Made by a program: the position numbers and the translations under genes. Below the pieces are notes generated by a model, which was not told the DNA's origin, ran no database searches, and saw only the letters and a program-made list of their open reading frames with translations. A stretch of DNA of 64,000 bases from Acanthococcus lagerstroemiae. Lineage: Eukaryota; Arthropoda; Insecta; Hemiptera; Eriococcidae. Positions 1 through 9,808 of the stretch are shown in pieces. The stretch spans positions 53,776,122 to 53,840,121 of the forward strand of contig CM063108.1 of the NCBI GenBank assembly GCA_031841125.1, read 5' to 3'. The stretch's first letter is position 1, and every line of letters begins with the position of its first letter.

Positions 1-800
1 TAACGCTCTCGAATCCGTAACATTTGCATTTCGGCGGGCTCGGAAAAGGCGTAATAAATGCTACCATAGTTTAATTGACTTTTAGAGAGAATTTGTTAGC
101 TCGTGATTTACGCGCTCGGTTTCCACTTGTACGGGCCCTTCCTTCTCTTTCCCGCAATCTATACCTCCGTGTCGAATGCGCATCGAATGTGTTTTAAATC
201 ACTTTCTGACCAACAACAGGGCCGACCAATTTGGGCAGCTTGCTGTAGCACTGAAAAAAGGGCGAAACGAATACCTTCGCTGTTGGTTTTCTTAATCCAT
301 GCCGAAGGCATACGAATGTTTCCATTATCCGGATCTCACCTAAAAGGGGCTACGGCCCTATACTGATAACGAAGTGGACGATATTGAAAACTAGCAACAC
401 GTTTCTCATTAGTGTTTTCTTGTAACCGGGCAGTATTGAAGAGCAGAGTTTTCTAATTCAATTGCGCTCGTCGTCTGCTGAATGTCGGCTTGAAAATGTT
501 TTCGCTGGGTACAGTATTCGCCTTCAGTTTGGTGTCTTGAAAACGAGCCTAATAGCTCGAGGGTCGTACCAAATTAGAGGCGACACAGTTCGTGTTACTC
601 TCGAACATGAATGCCAAGGCTATGTCGAGCGTGTAATTACATTAAAACGCTCGACTACTTGACTCTCGTTGACAATGAAAATGGTCATCGACTCTACTCA
701 TTTCTTTTCACCAGATTCAAATGTCTTCAGCTACGTACTCGCGTGACATTACTATATTATATTCCTTTACTGACATAAATATTGACAACAACATATCCAA
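1..800. other. no recognisable gene
   Basis: Several short open frames exist (for example 103-366 and 462-662 on the plus strand), but none shows a recognisable motif and all could arise by chance. The right end leads into the ORF1 remnant of a Jockey-type element, so part of this stretch may be that element's decayed 5' region. I see no promoter, tRNA or tandem repeat here. Confidence 0.5.
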
Positions 801-1124
801 AAGATCCAGGATTTACAGTCACAGCTAGACAAGACGAAAGAAGAAACCGATAAGTACCGAGATAACGCAGAGCAGTACTCTCGTCGAAATAATTTAAGAT
901 TCTTCGGAATACCTGAGAAAGAAGAAGAAGAAACAGATGAAGACTTGACGCGCGAAAATTCGAAATTACTCAAGAGAGCTCGAGAGAAATACGGCGATAG
1001 ACAGGTGTGGACTGCTGACGGAAGAGTCATGATTCATGACCCAGTGGCAAAAAGAAAGTTCCGATTCACTGCTGCGGATCTGGATGGCGAAGAAACGTTT
1101 AGTAATCACTCGGCACTCGATTGA
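801..1124 (+). pseudogene. ORF1 remnant of a non-LTR retrotransposon (coiled coil plus FP-type C-terminus)
   Basis: An open frame of about 107 codons ends at a TGA at 1122-1124 and has no start codon. It begins with a charged heptad-like stretch, followed by the motif 'EQYSRRNNLRFFGIPE'. That motif marks the end of the coiled coil and start of the RRM-like part in ORF1 proteins of many invertebrate non-LTR elements. It then runs directly into 'DLTRENSKLL' and 'VWTADGRVMI', the C-terminal region that resembles baculovirus FP proteins. The middle RRM-like part expected between these blocks appears to be missing, so this looks like an internally deleted ORF1. ORF1 proteins bind element RNA. Its position and strand ahead of the ORF2 at 1,556 suggest it belongs to the same element. 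Family assignment is inferred from motifs only. Confidence 0.6.
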
Positions 1125-1194
1125 AGGTACTACATTGTAATTATTTAACTAAATACATATGTACTGACATCGGGGCGAACGCGGCACTGCTTTC

Positions 1195-1554
1195 ATGTAT
1201 TTCGTGTGCTTCCTTAAGATTAAACTAGGGATCATGAAAATATCAACCCTAGTAAATGTATCAGTAAGTGCGAGAGTTGTGTCATTTGTTGCGGAATGTG
1301 AGAGCATGTGTATTGAAATTGAAAAAACGTTGAGAAATGAAATAATAATTTTTATGAAACAAATATTACGAGAGAATACGGGAAGGGTTATGCATGAAGG
1401 AAGGAGGGGAGTATGGTGTGAAGATATCGCAGTGCATGCGTTAACTAAATGTGTTGAATACGTAATACATAAGGTAGGTGTGTCTGGAAACCGGTCGATC
1501 TCTTTGATGCGTGCTGATAAGGGGGTTGTATGTGCGTGTGGTGCAGTAACCTAG
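1195..1554 (+). other. open frame of unknown function between ORF1 and ORF2 remnants
   Basis: This frame of 119 codons ends two bases before the open frame that contains the endonuclease. The translation is rich in Val, Ile, Cys and Met and contains no motif I recognise. It may be the decayed end of ORF1, an inter-ORF spacer of the Jockey-type element, or chance. I do not call it a gene. Confidence 0.2.
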
Positions 1555-1555
1555 A

Positions 1556-3769
1556 GTGACTAACAAACAGTTGAATGGCATGTATCAGAATGTTTGGGGA
1601 CTACGATCGAGAACAAATGAAGTGTACCAGTTCTCGTGTCAGGCGCATTACGACTTTATAGCCTTAACTGAAACTTGGTTATATGAAGATATACACTCAG
1701 CGGAAATTTTTTGTGATAATTACAACATTCATAGGAAAGACAGAAACAGAATGGTAACCGGAAAAATGAGGGGAGGAGGGATACTACTGGCGATATCGAC
1801 TTCCATTCATTCTGAGAGGGTCTTCTTTCAGGGCATACAGGACGTAGACTGCGACTACGTTTGGGTAAAAAATAGAATTTCCTCGAACAATAGGAAAATT
1901 CACATAGCAGTCTTTTACTTTCCTCCAAACACGACCACTGAAGCGTATGAACGAGTTTGCGGAATCGTTACCATGTATTTCAGTCAACTTGATACAAATG
2001 AGGAAATTGTTATCCTGGGGGACTTCAACTCGTCTACTTATCAACATAAAAATACCTTATCTCCTTTTCCAATATTAACTACAAGCATTCGTGACCAAAT
2101 ATTATACGAGTTCATTTATGTGAATAACCTCTCCCCATTTAACGTTATTAAAAATGCGCAGGGAAACACTCTTGATCTTGTTTTGGCAAACGTTGCCGGA
2201 ATACAGGTGAACAAAGATATCTCGATAATCCAAAAGGTTGACGCATATCATCCGCCACTGAACATAAGCATTCCACTGAAATTCTCTCTCGGATTGAAAG
2301 TCTCACCCAAATTGCAAACGACCATTAATTCTCAAAACATTACGCAAATTATGTGTTACGCCAAAGCGGATTTCGAAAAAATATACGCATCAATAAAAGA
2401 GCAAAACTGGTCACCACTGTATGCCTTGAAGGAGACTAATGCAGCTGCGGAATATTTTCAGGAGGTTATGAACGAACTAGTCTTCCCCTACGTGCCAACA
2501 AGGCCTCACAAGAATAATAACATTCATAAGTACCCTCCATGGTTTACCTCAGAAATTGTACATGAAATTAGAGCAAAGGAGCGAGAACGACGAAAATTGT
2601 GTAGAAATAAAGGAATGCAAGGTGATGACAGTAGGTATCGCTCATTACGGGCAAAATCTAAAAAGCTAATTTGAGTGGCCAATCAGGCTTACCTAAATAC
2701 AACCAAGGGAAACTTAGGGGCAAATCCAAATGCCTTCTGGAAGTTTGTAAATCATAAAAAATCATCGAGAAATATGACAGACATCAAGGTCCTTGACGGA
2801 CAGACCGTCTATGATACACGAGATATAGTAAATAAATTTGCACAACATTTCTCGTCTGTTTACGTACAGGATGACAAAAATAATCCTTTACTAAACGATC
2901 GAACATCAGTGGGCATAGGGAACATGATTGACATAACAAGAGTAGACAAGCACCAGGTCGTGAAAGCGATCAAGCAATTGAAACCTAAAAGATCATTAGG
3001 ACCCGATAAAATACCGGCCTATACGAGTATCTACAAAGGATGTAGCGAATACCTAATAGAACCCCTTACTTATATATTCAATCTAAGTATTACATCTGGT
3101 GTTTTTCCAGAGATATGGACAATCACTAAGATAACACCCGTTCCGAAGGGGGAAGATACGGATGACATCCGAAATCATAGACCGGTATCCCTGCTACCTC
3201 TCCCGGCGAAAATTATGGAATCTACCATACACCTAATAATACATGGCGAAGTCCACCAACGAATTTCTCCTTATCAACACGGTTTCCTGAAATCACAAAG
3301 TGTCACCACAAATTTAGTAAATTTTACCCACTATGTACTTGAGTCTTTAGCCAGAAATGAGCAGGTAGACGCAGTTTATACGGACTTCCAGAAGGCATTT
3401 GATAAAGTTAATCACCGACTACTGCTTCTTAAAATGAAAAAACTAAATTTTTCCGATAGCCTTGTATCTTTCTTCACTTCCTACCTACAGAATAGATCCC
3501 AATACGTAGCATATAGAGGGTGTGAATCAAGATTGTTCAACTGTCCATTAGGTGTCCCCCAGGGGTCAATTTTGGGACCTTTATTATTTCTCATCTTTAT
3601 AAATGATATTACCGAGGTAATATCCTCCTCAATGATTCTCCTGTATGCCGACGACATAAAACTTTATAAATCAATAACTACGAGCTCGGATGCTTCAGCC
3701 TTGCAGGACGACTTGAATGCGATGGTCTCATGGAGCAGGGGGAATCGCCTTCCTTTCAATATAAAAAAA
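1556..3769 (+). pseudogene. Jockey-type non-LTR ORF2, 5' part: endonuclease and reverse transcriptase
   Basis: The frame encodes an APE-type endonuclease followed by a reverse transcriptase. The first ATG in frame is at 1580. Endonuclease marks are 'YQNVWGL', 'LTETWL', 'RGGGI', 'GDFN' and 'DAYHPPL'. RT marks are 'RPVSLLP', 'YTDFQKAFDKVNH' with the first catalytic Asp, 'GVPQGSILGPLLFLIF' and 'LLYADDIKLY' with the catalytic Asp pair. An in-frame TGA at 2672-2674, between the two domains, breaks the protein. The order is that of target-primed retrotransposons, where the endonuclease nicks DNA and the RT primes from the nick. Coding stops making sense near 3,769, and the matching C-terminal part resumes at 9,942, so a 6.2 kb insertion splits the gene. 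Domain calls are strong; placement in the Jockey clade is by resemblance. Confidence 0.9.
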
Positions 3770-4696
3770 ACGCTGTCGCAGCAGCGACAGCAGTACCGAC
3801 TTTTCAAATTTAGTATCTTACATAAAAAAAATCCTGAAAAATAAAAGAAAAACTCCAAATCAGCAAAATAATAATATTAGTAATAATAATAATAATAGAA
3901 AAAAGGAGGCGATGACTAGGAAAAATGAAAGCTGTATGCAAAAAATTCAACAGAATAGAAACAGAAGAAAAAACCGAAAAAAAATAACTAAGAGGAACTT
4001 TTAACCATAAAAACAACCATAACAGAGATCTCGAAAAATAAAACAAAAACTCAACAAAACAGCAAAAATGGGATAACGTTAAAGGAAAACAAGCGACGCA
4101 CTTCAAAACAAACACAAATAGTTCAAATACACACAGCACGAATTTAGACGCGTGGTAGTTCAAATGCAGGCAACACGAATTTACATGGACAGAGTTCAAA
4201 TAAAAGAACTGATACCAGTAACTGCTTATCTTGCTAACAATAGCAGTACCGACGACTAACAACTATTGTTGGGAATGAATCTGAATAAACGCATTATATC
4301 GAAAGGTCGATATCTCGACATTTTCGACACGTAGAAAAATTGACCACATTTTTAACACTAAATCCCAATTTTCTACCCCGGTTATCTCCCTCCCCTTTGG
4401 GGTGCTGCGAAAAATGATAATAACTAAAAATATGTAAAATGAAATTTTCTTCAAATGAGTTCCAGTATATTTTTTCGTCCCCAAGCTGAGATGATGAGAA
4501 ATAATCGAAAGAAATGTTTGACCCTCTCCCCCACAGCCCCCTTTCGGCGAATCCTCACCAAAATTTCACATGCACAACTTCAAGTGCTGTTCTATAACAT
4601 ATCTGATTTTCATAAAATTCGATCCTACACTCTTCGAGCTATTCCAGTTTCAAAATTTTGTACATACACCTATATATATATATATATATATATATA

Positions 4697-5025
4697 TGTA
4701 AGATCAGACGATTTTTGGAATGAGTAAACCGTGAAACGATTGAGAATGCGTTTATTCACAACGAATTCGAACAAAGTCCGTTTCGACGGTATACGCGAAA
4801 CGTGGAAACAAATATGAAAATATTAAACGAATAATTGAATGCGAGAGAGAGAACGTGTGCATAGCATGAAAGCAGTAGAAACTGGGAACCCAGTTGAAAT
4901 ACGAAATCGAAGTCGTCTGTTGGAATACAAAGGTGATGCACAGAAAACATGATTAAACATGCGGAGTGGATGAACGAAACGAAGATAAGGGAAAGAAAGA
5001 ACGAGCAGAGAGAGTGAATCTTACA
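4697..5025 (-). repeat. 3' LTR of the Gypsy-like element
   Basis: This 329 bp copy matches 9,447-9,775 throughout except one A/G difference near 4,852. Because the element is on the minus strand, this left copy is the 3' LTR. It starts in a (TA)n tract and is preceded, in element orientation, by the purine tract at 5,026-5,035. Confidence 0.95.
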
Positions 5026-5035
5026 TCTCCCCCCC
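5026..5035 (-). promoter_or_regulatory. polypurine tract for plus-strand DNA priming
   Basis: On the minus strand this reads GGGGGGGAGA and abuts the 3' LTR directly, which is the standard position for the primer of plus-strand synthesis during reverse transcription. Confidence 0.85.
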
Positions 5036-5086
5036 AGTCGTTTAAGGAACGTAGGATGCGAGAAGAAAAGGATAGTGGTTGTGACA

Positions 5087-8000
5087 TCATTTACATTGTT
5101 TTTTGTAAAGTAACATTTTACTAGCGTGGTATATTCTATTACAAAGAGGGCCGCGCCCAACGTGAACTAAAAATACGTTTTTGGACAGTCTTTTCGCGAT
5201 TTTAAATGGACCTATCCGTACTCTATCCAACTTATTACGGTTTAACTTACTACCGTTGTCAATGTAAACTAAATCTCCTACGTCGAGCTCTATATCAGAT
5301 TTTACTTTATCGTAATTACTTTTATTGTACTCGTGGTTTTTGACTGAGTTGTTGAGAGCGGCTAAACGGTCAGCGGCCAGATTAGGAGGATCTAATAAGG
5401 AGTCAGGTACAATGTCGGTGCGACGACCGGTTAGGAGATAGGTAGGAGAAAATTTCGTTACGCTATGAGGCGTAGAGTTGTACTGTTCAGTGCACTCCGT
5501 GGCCAGAACAGCCCAACTCTTCCTGGGAGATACATTGGGAGAGTTTTTCGCGCAGCGAATACGGTTGATAATCGTCTGATTCAAACGTTCGTTAGAACCA
5601 TTTGAAGCCGCGTGATCGACTGCGACGAAAACGTGGTTAATATTGGATGACTGACAATAGGATCGAAACTCGTCCGAGGACAACCCGCCATACTGATCCG
5701 TCACCAACGTCCCAATTGGGTGGCGTTTATGAACCGAATCAATAAGACCAATCATCTCCCGAGCAGTCTGACCCTTTGTACAGAGGATGAAAGCGTATCT
5801 GGAAAAGTGGTCTACGAGAAAATGTATGTAACGTAAAGTTGATTTTCCTGCCCCTAGACCACCAACAGTGTCTAGAGACATGATTTGATAGGGAGCGGTC
5901 GCGGGACCGAGGATGCCTAATCTGGCTGAAGGGCGAGGGCGTCGAGTCTTATTCTCTATACAAACATTGCATCGCTTGCAATACACGTGAACTAGTTTAT
6001 ACATTTCGGGAAACGTGAAATGCTTCGAGATTATCGAGAATGTATGCTTTGAGCCAACATGGCCGAAATGTTCGTGAACACGATGAATGAGTGTGTCACC
6101 AGTCTTTGAATCCAGCACAATCTTACGCTTTCCGTTAACGAGACGGAAAATAACACCATCTTGAACGAGATCATCACTTAAATTACGTACATTCGTCTGA
6201 AGGTCCTTGATTTCGCCAATGGAAAGGAAGTTGAATAGAGGGATGATGGGGGAATAATCGTCTGTGGGATCTAGGACAGGATTGCGAGAAAGCGAGTCAG
6301 CTTCGTAATTGGAGGATCCAGGTTCGTACAGGATATCGAAATCGAACCGAAGGAGGTCATTGGCTAAACTGCCGAGTTCCTCATCGGGGGGAGCCTTCAG
6401 ATTGAGGTGCTGAAGGGGCTTGTGATCGGTTATCACAGTGAAATGGCGACCGAGCAGCCAAAAGCGCCAATAGCGAACAGCCTCACGAACTGCTAAGCTC
6501 TCAATGTATATAGCAGACTTCTTTTTCTGCGCTTCTGAGAGTCTCCGTGAGAAGTAGGCGACAGGCTTTTTACAACCGTCATCCTGCTCCTGCTTAAGGA
6601 CCGCACCGATTCCCACTCCACTGGCGTCAGTGTAAATGAAAATCGGTTTGTTCCTATCGAAAACGGCCAGTACGGGCGAAGAAGTTAGTAACCGCTTTAT
6701 TTCATCGAAGCTATGCTGGCAGTCGGTTGACCAGCGGAAAGGGACTTGCTTCCTAAGGAGATTATGGAGGGGTTCGAGGAGATTAACAGAATTCGGGATA
6801 AACTTACGATAGAAGTTCGCTTTTCCGAGGAACTGACGGATGTTTTTCCTAGAGGATGGAGTTGGGAATGCTTTAATAGCGATGAGGTTGTCTTGAAGGG
6901 GAGTAATAGAGTTTGGCCCTAGGATATGACCGAGGTAAGGGATAGATTGCATGGCGAAATTACACTTTTTGAAATTTAGTCGAAATCCCTCCTCAACGAT
7001 CGCGTCGATGATACGTTGAACGTGAACGAGATGCTCATCAAAAGTACGGGAAAAAACGAGAATATCGTCGAGGTAGTTAACGGCGAAAGCATCAAAGTTA
7101 TTTTGAAGAAAGACAGTAGCTAGAATACGTTGAAAGATAGCCGGTGCGACTTTAATTCCGAAAGGCATTTTGCACCATTCGTAATGCCCGTGCTGAGTAA
7201 TAAACGCCGTCTTGTACCTATCTTCTTCCTTGATCGGAATTGAATGGAAAGCAGCATTTATGTCCAGCGCCGAGAAATACGAACAGTTTCGAGTTTTAGC
7301 CAGAATTTCCTCAATTAACGGAAACGGCTGATTTTCGGGAATAATCATTTTATTCAAAGCACGATAATCGACGCACATCCGTTCCTTGACTTTCTGTGCG
7401 CACAGGCCCTCTTTTTTGAATTGCATCGTTACGGGGGATGCATATGGGGAAGACGAAAAACGAATTATACCGTTCTTCAACAACTCGGCACATTGACTTT
7501 TAATCTGCTCCTGATCCTCGTAGGTACATCTATACGGCCTTCTAATTACGTAGGTATCAGAATTTAATTTTATCGAGCAACTGTGTTTCGTAACGTTACC
7601 GACATCGAATTTACTTTTACCAAAAGCTTTCTGGTTTTTCTGGATTAATTTACGTATCGTACATTTTTTTGTTAAATCTAAATGACTGACCTTTTTCTTA
7701 AACATTTTGTAAGTCATATAATCGTTCCAGAAAGTATCTACGTTATTGATAGAGGGTGCGGCGTCGGGAACCAATCTTTCGTTTAAAATAGACGTACCTT
7801 TGTTCGAGTGCGAACTTACGTTATGCTGTGTGAGTAATAATTTATGACTCAGCGATAAACCGAATAACGGTATGGTATCGAGACCGATAAGAAAATCGAA
7901 AGTAAAAGTGGGTGAGTCCAGGACAAAGAGCATGACTAACCTAGTGATTTCATGAATGTTAACTGAGAGGACGGTCAAGCCGATAACAGAGCCCTCACCA

Positions 8001-8173
8001 CTCGCGGTAATGTAGGTTGATTTGAATGGGAAGAAAACGTGTTTTTCTATCTTTTTTAACGCTTGATAACTGATAGCGGACGCATTGGCGGCGGGGTCGT
8101 AAAGACCTCTTCCTGAAATTTCTTTGTTTTTCCCAAATCGAACCTGCACAACAACGAATGGGGGCACTACTCG
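5087..8173 (-). CDS. pol: Pol polyprotein: protease, reverse transcriptase, RNase H, integrase
   Basis: This uninterrupted frame of about 1,028 codons is in the -1 frame to gag and is entered by frameshift at 8,173-8,179, so no start codon is needed. The domains run in Ty3/Gypsy order. The protease region has 'LYDPAANAS', where a retropepsin would normally show D-T/S-G, and then 'FLIGLD'. The RT has 'FSALDINAAF', 'MPFGIKVAPAIFQR' and 'YLDDILVFS'. The RNase H has 'YTDASGVGIGAVL' and 'TDHKPL'. The integrase has an HHCC zinc module ending 'CKRCNVC', with catalytic residues in 'SLDTVGG', 'VTDQYGG' and 'ASNGSNERLNQT'. A GPF-type motif 'RIGPFKI' lies near the C-terminus. It copies element RNA into DNA and inserts it. 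RT and integrase motifs look intact; the protease active site is unusual. Confidence 0.95.
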   Translation of the reverse strand, partial: RVVPPFVVVQVRFGKNKEISGRGLYDPAANASAISYQALKKIEKHVFFPFKSTYITASGEGSVIGLTVLSVNIHEITRLVMLFVLDSPTFTFDFLIGLDTIPLFGLSLSHKLLLTQHNVSSHSNKGTSILNERLVPDAAPSINNVDTFWNDYMTYKMFKKKVSHLDLTKKCTIRKLIQKNQKAFGKSKFDVGNVTKHSCSIKLNSDTYVIRRPYRCTYEDQEQIKSQCAELLKNGIIRFSSSPYASPVTMQFKKEGLCAQKVKERMCVDYRALNKMIIPENQPFPLIEEILAKTRNCSYFSALDINAAFHSIPIKEEDRYKTAFITQHGHYEWCKMPFGIKVAPAIFQRILATVFLQNNFDAFAVNYLDDILVFSRTFDEHLVHVQRIIDAIVEEGFRLNFKKCNFAMQSIPYLGHILGPNSITPLQDNLIAIKAFPTPSSRKNIRQFLGKANFYRKFIPNSVNLLEPLHNLLRKQVPFRWSTDCQHSFDEIKRLLTSSPVLAVFDRNKPIFIYTDASGVGIGAVLKQEQDDGCKKPVAYFSRRLSEAQKKKSAIYIESLAVREAVRYWRFWLLGRHFTVITDHKPLQHLNLKAPPDEELGSLANDLLRFDFDILYEPGSSNYEADSLSRNPVLDPTDDYSPIIPLFNFLSIGEIKDLQTNVRNLSDDLVQDGVIFRLVNGKRKIVLDSKTGDTLIHRVHEHFGHVGSKHTFSIISKHFTFPEMYKLVHVYCKRCNVCIENKTRRPRPSARLGILGPATAPYQIMSLDTVGGLGAGKSTLRYIHFLVDHFSRYAFILCTKGQTAREMIGLIDSVHKRHPIGTLVTDQYGGLSSDEFRSYCQSSNINHVFVAVDHAASNGSNERLNQTIINRIRCAKNSPNVSPRKSWAVLATECTEQYNSTPHSVTKFSPTYLLTGRRTDIVPDSLLDPPNLAADRLAALNNSVKNHEYNKSNYDKVKSDIELDVGDLVYIDNGSKLNRNKLDRVRIGPFKIAKRLSKNVFLVHVGRGPLCNRIYHASKMLLYKKQCK

Positions 8174-9369
8174 TTTTTTTGTAGGTTAGCTATCTCTGTC
8201 TGGAGCTCCTCTAACGTGAAGTTATGAATCGCCTTGCTTTCGTTACGAGAATTATTATTATTGTTAGCGTTATGCGCTGTACGTTGATTAGCTCGAAACT
8301 TTTTTTGACAATCTTTTTCGGCGTGAAAGAGCGTGCGATCAAACTTGGACTTGCAATATCCGCAAGGCGTGCATTTTAAAGAATCAAACGGGGATGAGCT
8401 CGACGCGGAGAAAGAAGGAGACGTTGAACTATTACTATTATTATTTGATGAAAAGGAACGCTGTGGGACCTTTTCGAACGTGTTAAGAAGTGCGAGAAGC
8501 TTACCGACCGAAGTAATTGTACGAAGACATATTCTATCCTGCATAGACTGCGGCAATCCAATCGATACGAGAACAATCTTGTCGAGTTCGTGCATTTTCG
8601 GGTTATAATTGGCGAGCATACTAAGCTTCTTGACCGCGTAATCAGCAACCGGACCATTATAATACTTGAAAGCGAGGGCGGCCTTAGCCCCAGCCAAACC
8701 GCGCGAACCGAAAGTATCGAGGAAAGACTCACGCCACTCATCCCACGTAAGGTTAGTCGTAGAATAACGGGTGGTCGAATACCAGGTCTCTGCCGTGTCC
8801 TCAACGAAAATACGTAGCCCCTCGGCGAATTGATCTCTCGACAAACCGAGACGAGTGCATTCCTCTTCGAAAATATTCAGCCAAGGCTCGGCGTGGATAA
8901 AGTTCTTTGGGGAAAATTTGACAATCGAGGCTTTCTTCAGAATGGAGGCGACAGAACGATGTTCGTCAAGAGCATCGACAGCAGGTGTAACAGCAGCGGC
9001 AGGGGTTGCGCGAGGTTCAGGTTCGGGGATAAGATGACGGGATGGACTAAAAAGTTCCAACGTGACGCCACCGAAACGAGGATTGCCGAGAGAGTCGACG
9101 TATAGTTCCGCAACATCAGGAGGAAGGAGAACACGAAAAACTTTACCGGACCAGCGAGAGACCATATCCTTTTTCGCTTCGATAGCAGGAGTGAGCTTGA
9201 AGAGTATCTCGTGATGACCAAGTCTTTTGTGATCGTCCGAAAAAGCGTACTTATCATCTCCAGATTCGTCCATGAGCTGCATCCAAATCAAGTTGATGAC
9301 CGTCGTTTTCGAATCTTTCACCGAAGGTTCAGCACGAATAAAAAATTTAACACGAATTGCCGAAGCCAT
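8167..9369 (-). CDS. gag: Gag structural protein
   Basis: The frame has about 400 codons, starting at the ATG at 9,369 and ending at TAG 8,167-8,169. The start gives 'MASAIRVKFF'. The frame is also open for three codons upstream, but without ATG. The middle part, with 'EPWLNIFEEE', 'ETWYSTT' and 'TWDEWRESF', has the aromatic pattern of the retrotransposon Gag (capsid) domain. Near the C-terminus lies a cysteine-histidine cluster 'CGYCKSKFDRTLFHAEKDC', spaced C-x2-C-x9-H-x4-C. This is longer than the classic C-x2-C-x4-H-x4-C nucleocapsid knuckle. A Ser/Asn-rich linker surrounds it. Gag assembles the particle that packages element RNA. The last codons overlap the frameshift site leading to Pol. 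Confidence 0.92.
   Translation of the reverse strand: MASAIRVKFFIRAEPSVKDSKTTVINLIWMQLMDESGDDKYAFSDDHKRLGHHEILFKLTPAIEAKKDMVSRWSGKVFRVLLPPDVAELYVDSLGNPRFGGVTLELFSPSRHLIPEPEPRATPAAAVTPAVDALDEHRSVASILKKASIVKFSPKNFIHAEPWLNIFEEECTRLGLSRDQFAEGLRIFVEDTAETWYSTTRYSTTNLTWDEWRESFLDTFGSRGLAGAKAALAFKYYNGPVADYAVKKLSMLANYNPKMHELDKIVLVSIGLPQSMQDRICLRTITSVGKLLALLNTFEKVPQRSFSSNNNSNSSTSPSFSASSSSPFDSLKCTPCGYCKSKFDRTLFHAEKDCQKKFRANQRTAHNANNNNNSRNESKAIHNFTLEELQTEIANLQKNE
8173..8179 (-). promoter_or_regulatory. -1 ribosomal frameshift site (A AAA AAC) between gag and pol
   Basis: On the minus strand, gag ends with codons CAA AAA AAC GAG TAG. The heptamer A AAA AAC sits in the correct register two codons before the stop, and the -1 frame continues open into the protease. 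A AAA AAC is a known efficient slippery heptamer in retroviruses and retrotransposons. I did not establish a downstream pseudoknot or stem. Confidence 0.85.
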
Positions 9370-9446
9370 AACGAGCAAAGAAGAACGAGAGAACGAGAAA
9401 GCGTGCAGTTAACGAGAACCAAGTATGAAACACACTTGTTCGAATT

Positions 9447-9771
9447 TGTAAGATCAGACGATTTTTGGAATGAGTAAACCGTGAAACGATTGAGAATGCG
9501 TTTATTCACAACGAATTCGAACAAAGTCCGTTTCGACGGTATACGCGAAACGTGGAAACAAATATGAAAATATTAAACGAATAATTGAATGCGAGAGAGA
9601 GAGCGTGTGCATAGCATGAAAGCAGTAGAAACTGGGAACCCAGTTGAAATACGAAATCGAAGTCGTCTGTTGGAATACAAAGGTGATGCACAGAAAACAT
9701 GATTAAACATGCGGAGTGGATGAACGAAACGAAGATAAGGGAAAGAAAGAACGAGCAGAGAGAGTGAATCT

Positions 9772-9775
<4 letters not shown>
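9447..9775 (-). repeat. 5' LTR of the Gypsy-like element
   Basis: This is the element's upstream LTR on the minus strand, essentially identical to 4,697-5,025, with terminal TGTAAGAT and ATCTTACA. It is followed on the right by the resumed (TA)n tract. It would hold the element promoter; I could not identify a convincing TATA box. Confidence 0.95.

Positions 9776-9808
<33 letters not shown>

Larger units (their letters stand above)
4697..9775 (-). mobile_element. young Ty3/Gypsy-like LTR retrotransposon, structurally complete
   Basis: The element is 5,079 bp and lies on the minus strand. It has two 329 bp LTRs that differ at one position I could see, intact gag and pol, and a purine tract next to the 3' LTR. 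Each LTR begins TGTAAGAT and ends ATCTTACA, a perfect 8 bp terminal inverse. The flanks are TATA on both sides, consistent with a 4 bp target duplication inside a (TA)n tract, although the repeat makes this uncertain. I see no env-like frame. The nearest candidate primer site starting with TGG on the sense strand lies about 25 bases inside the 5' LTR (at 9,421), farther than usual. The element looks recent and possibly able to move. Confidence 0.93.

Noticed and set aside
1656..2047. Minus-strand frames opposite the endonuclease
   Set aside because: Antisense shadows of a motif-rich coding region.
4756..5160. Open frame on the minus strand across the 3' LTR
   Set aside because: It lies in LTR and untranslated sequence, repeats at 9,506-9,700 with the other LTR, and has no motif.
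8333..9105. Several plus-strand open frames opposite gag
   Set aside because: They are antisense shadows of the intact gag frame, which has clear domain structure.
5087..9378. Retrovirus with an env gene
   Set aside because: There are only 61 bases between the pol stop and the 3' LTR, so there is no room for env. It is a retrotransposon.
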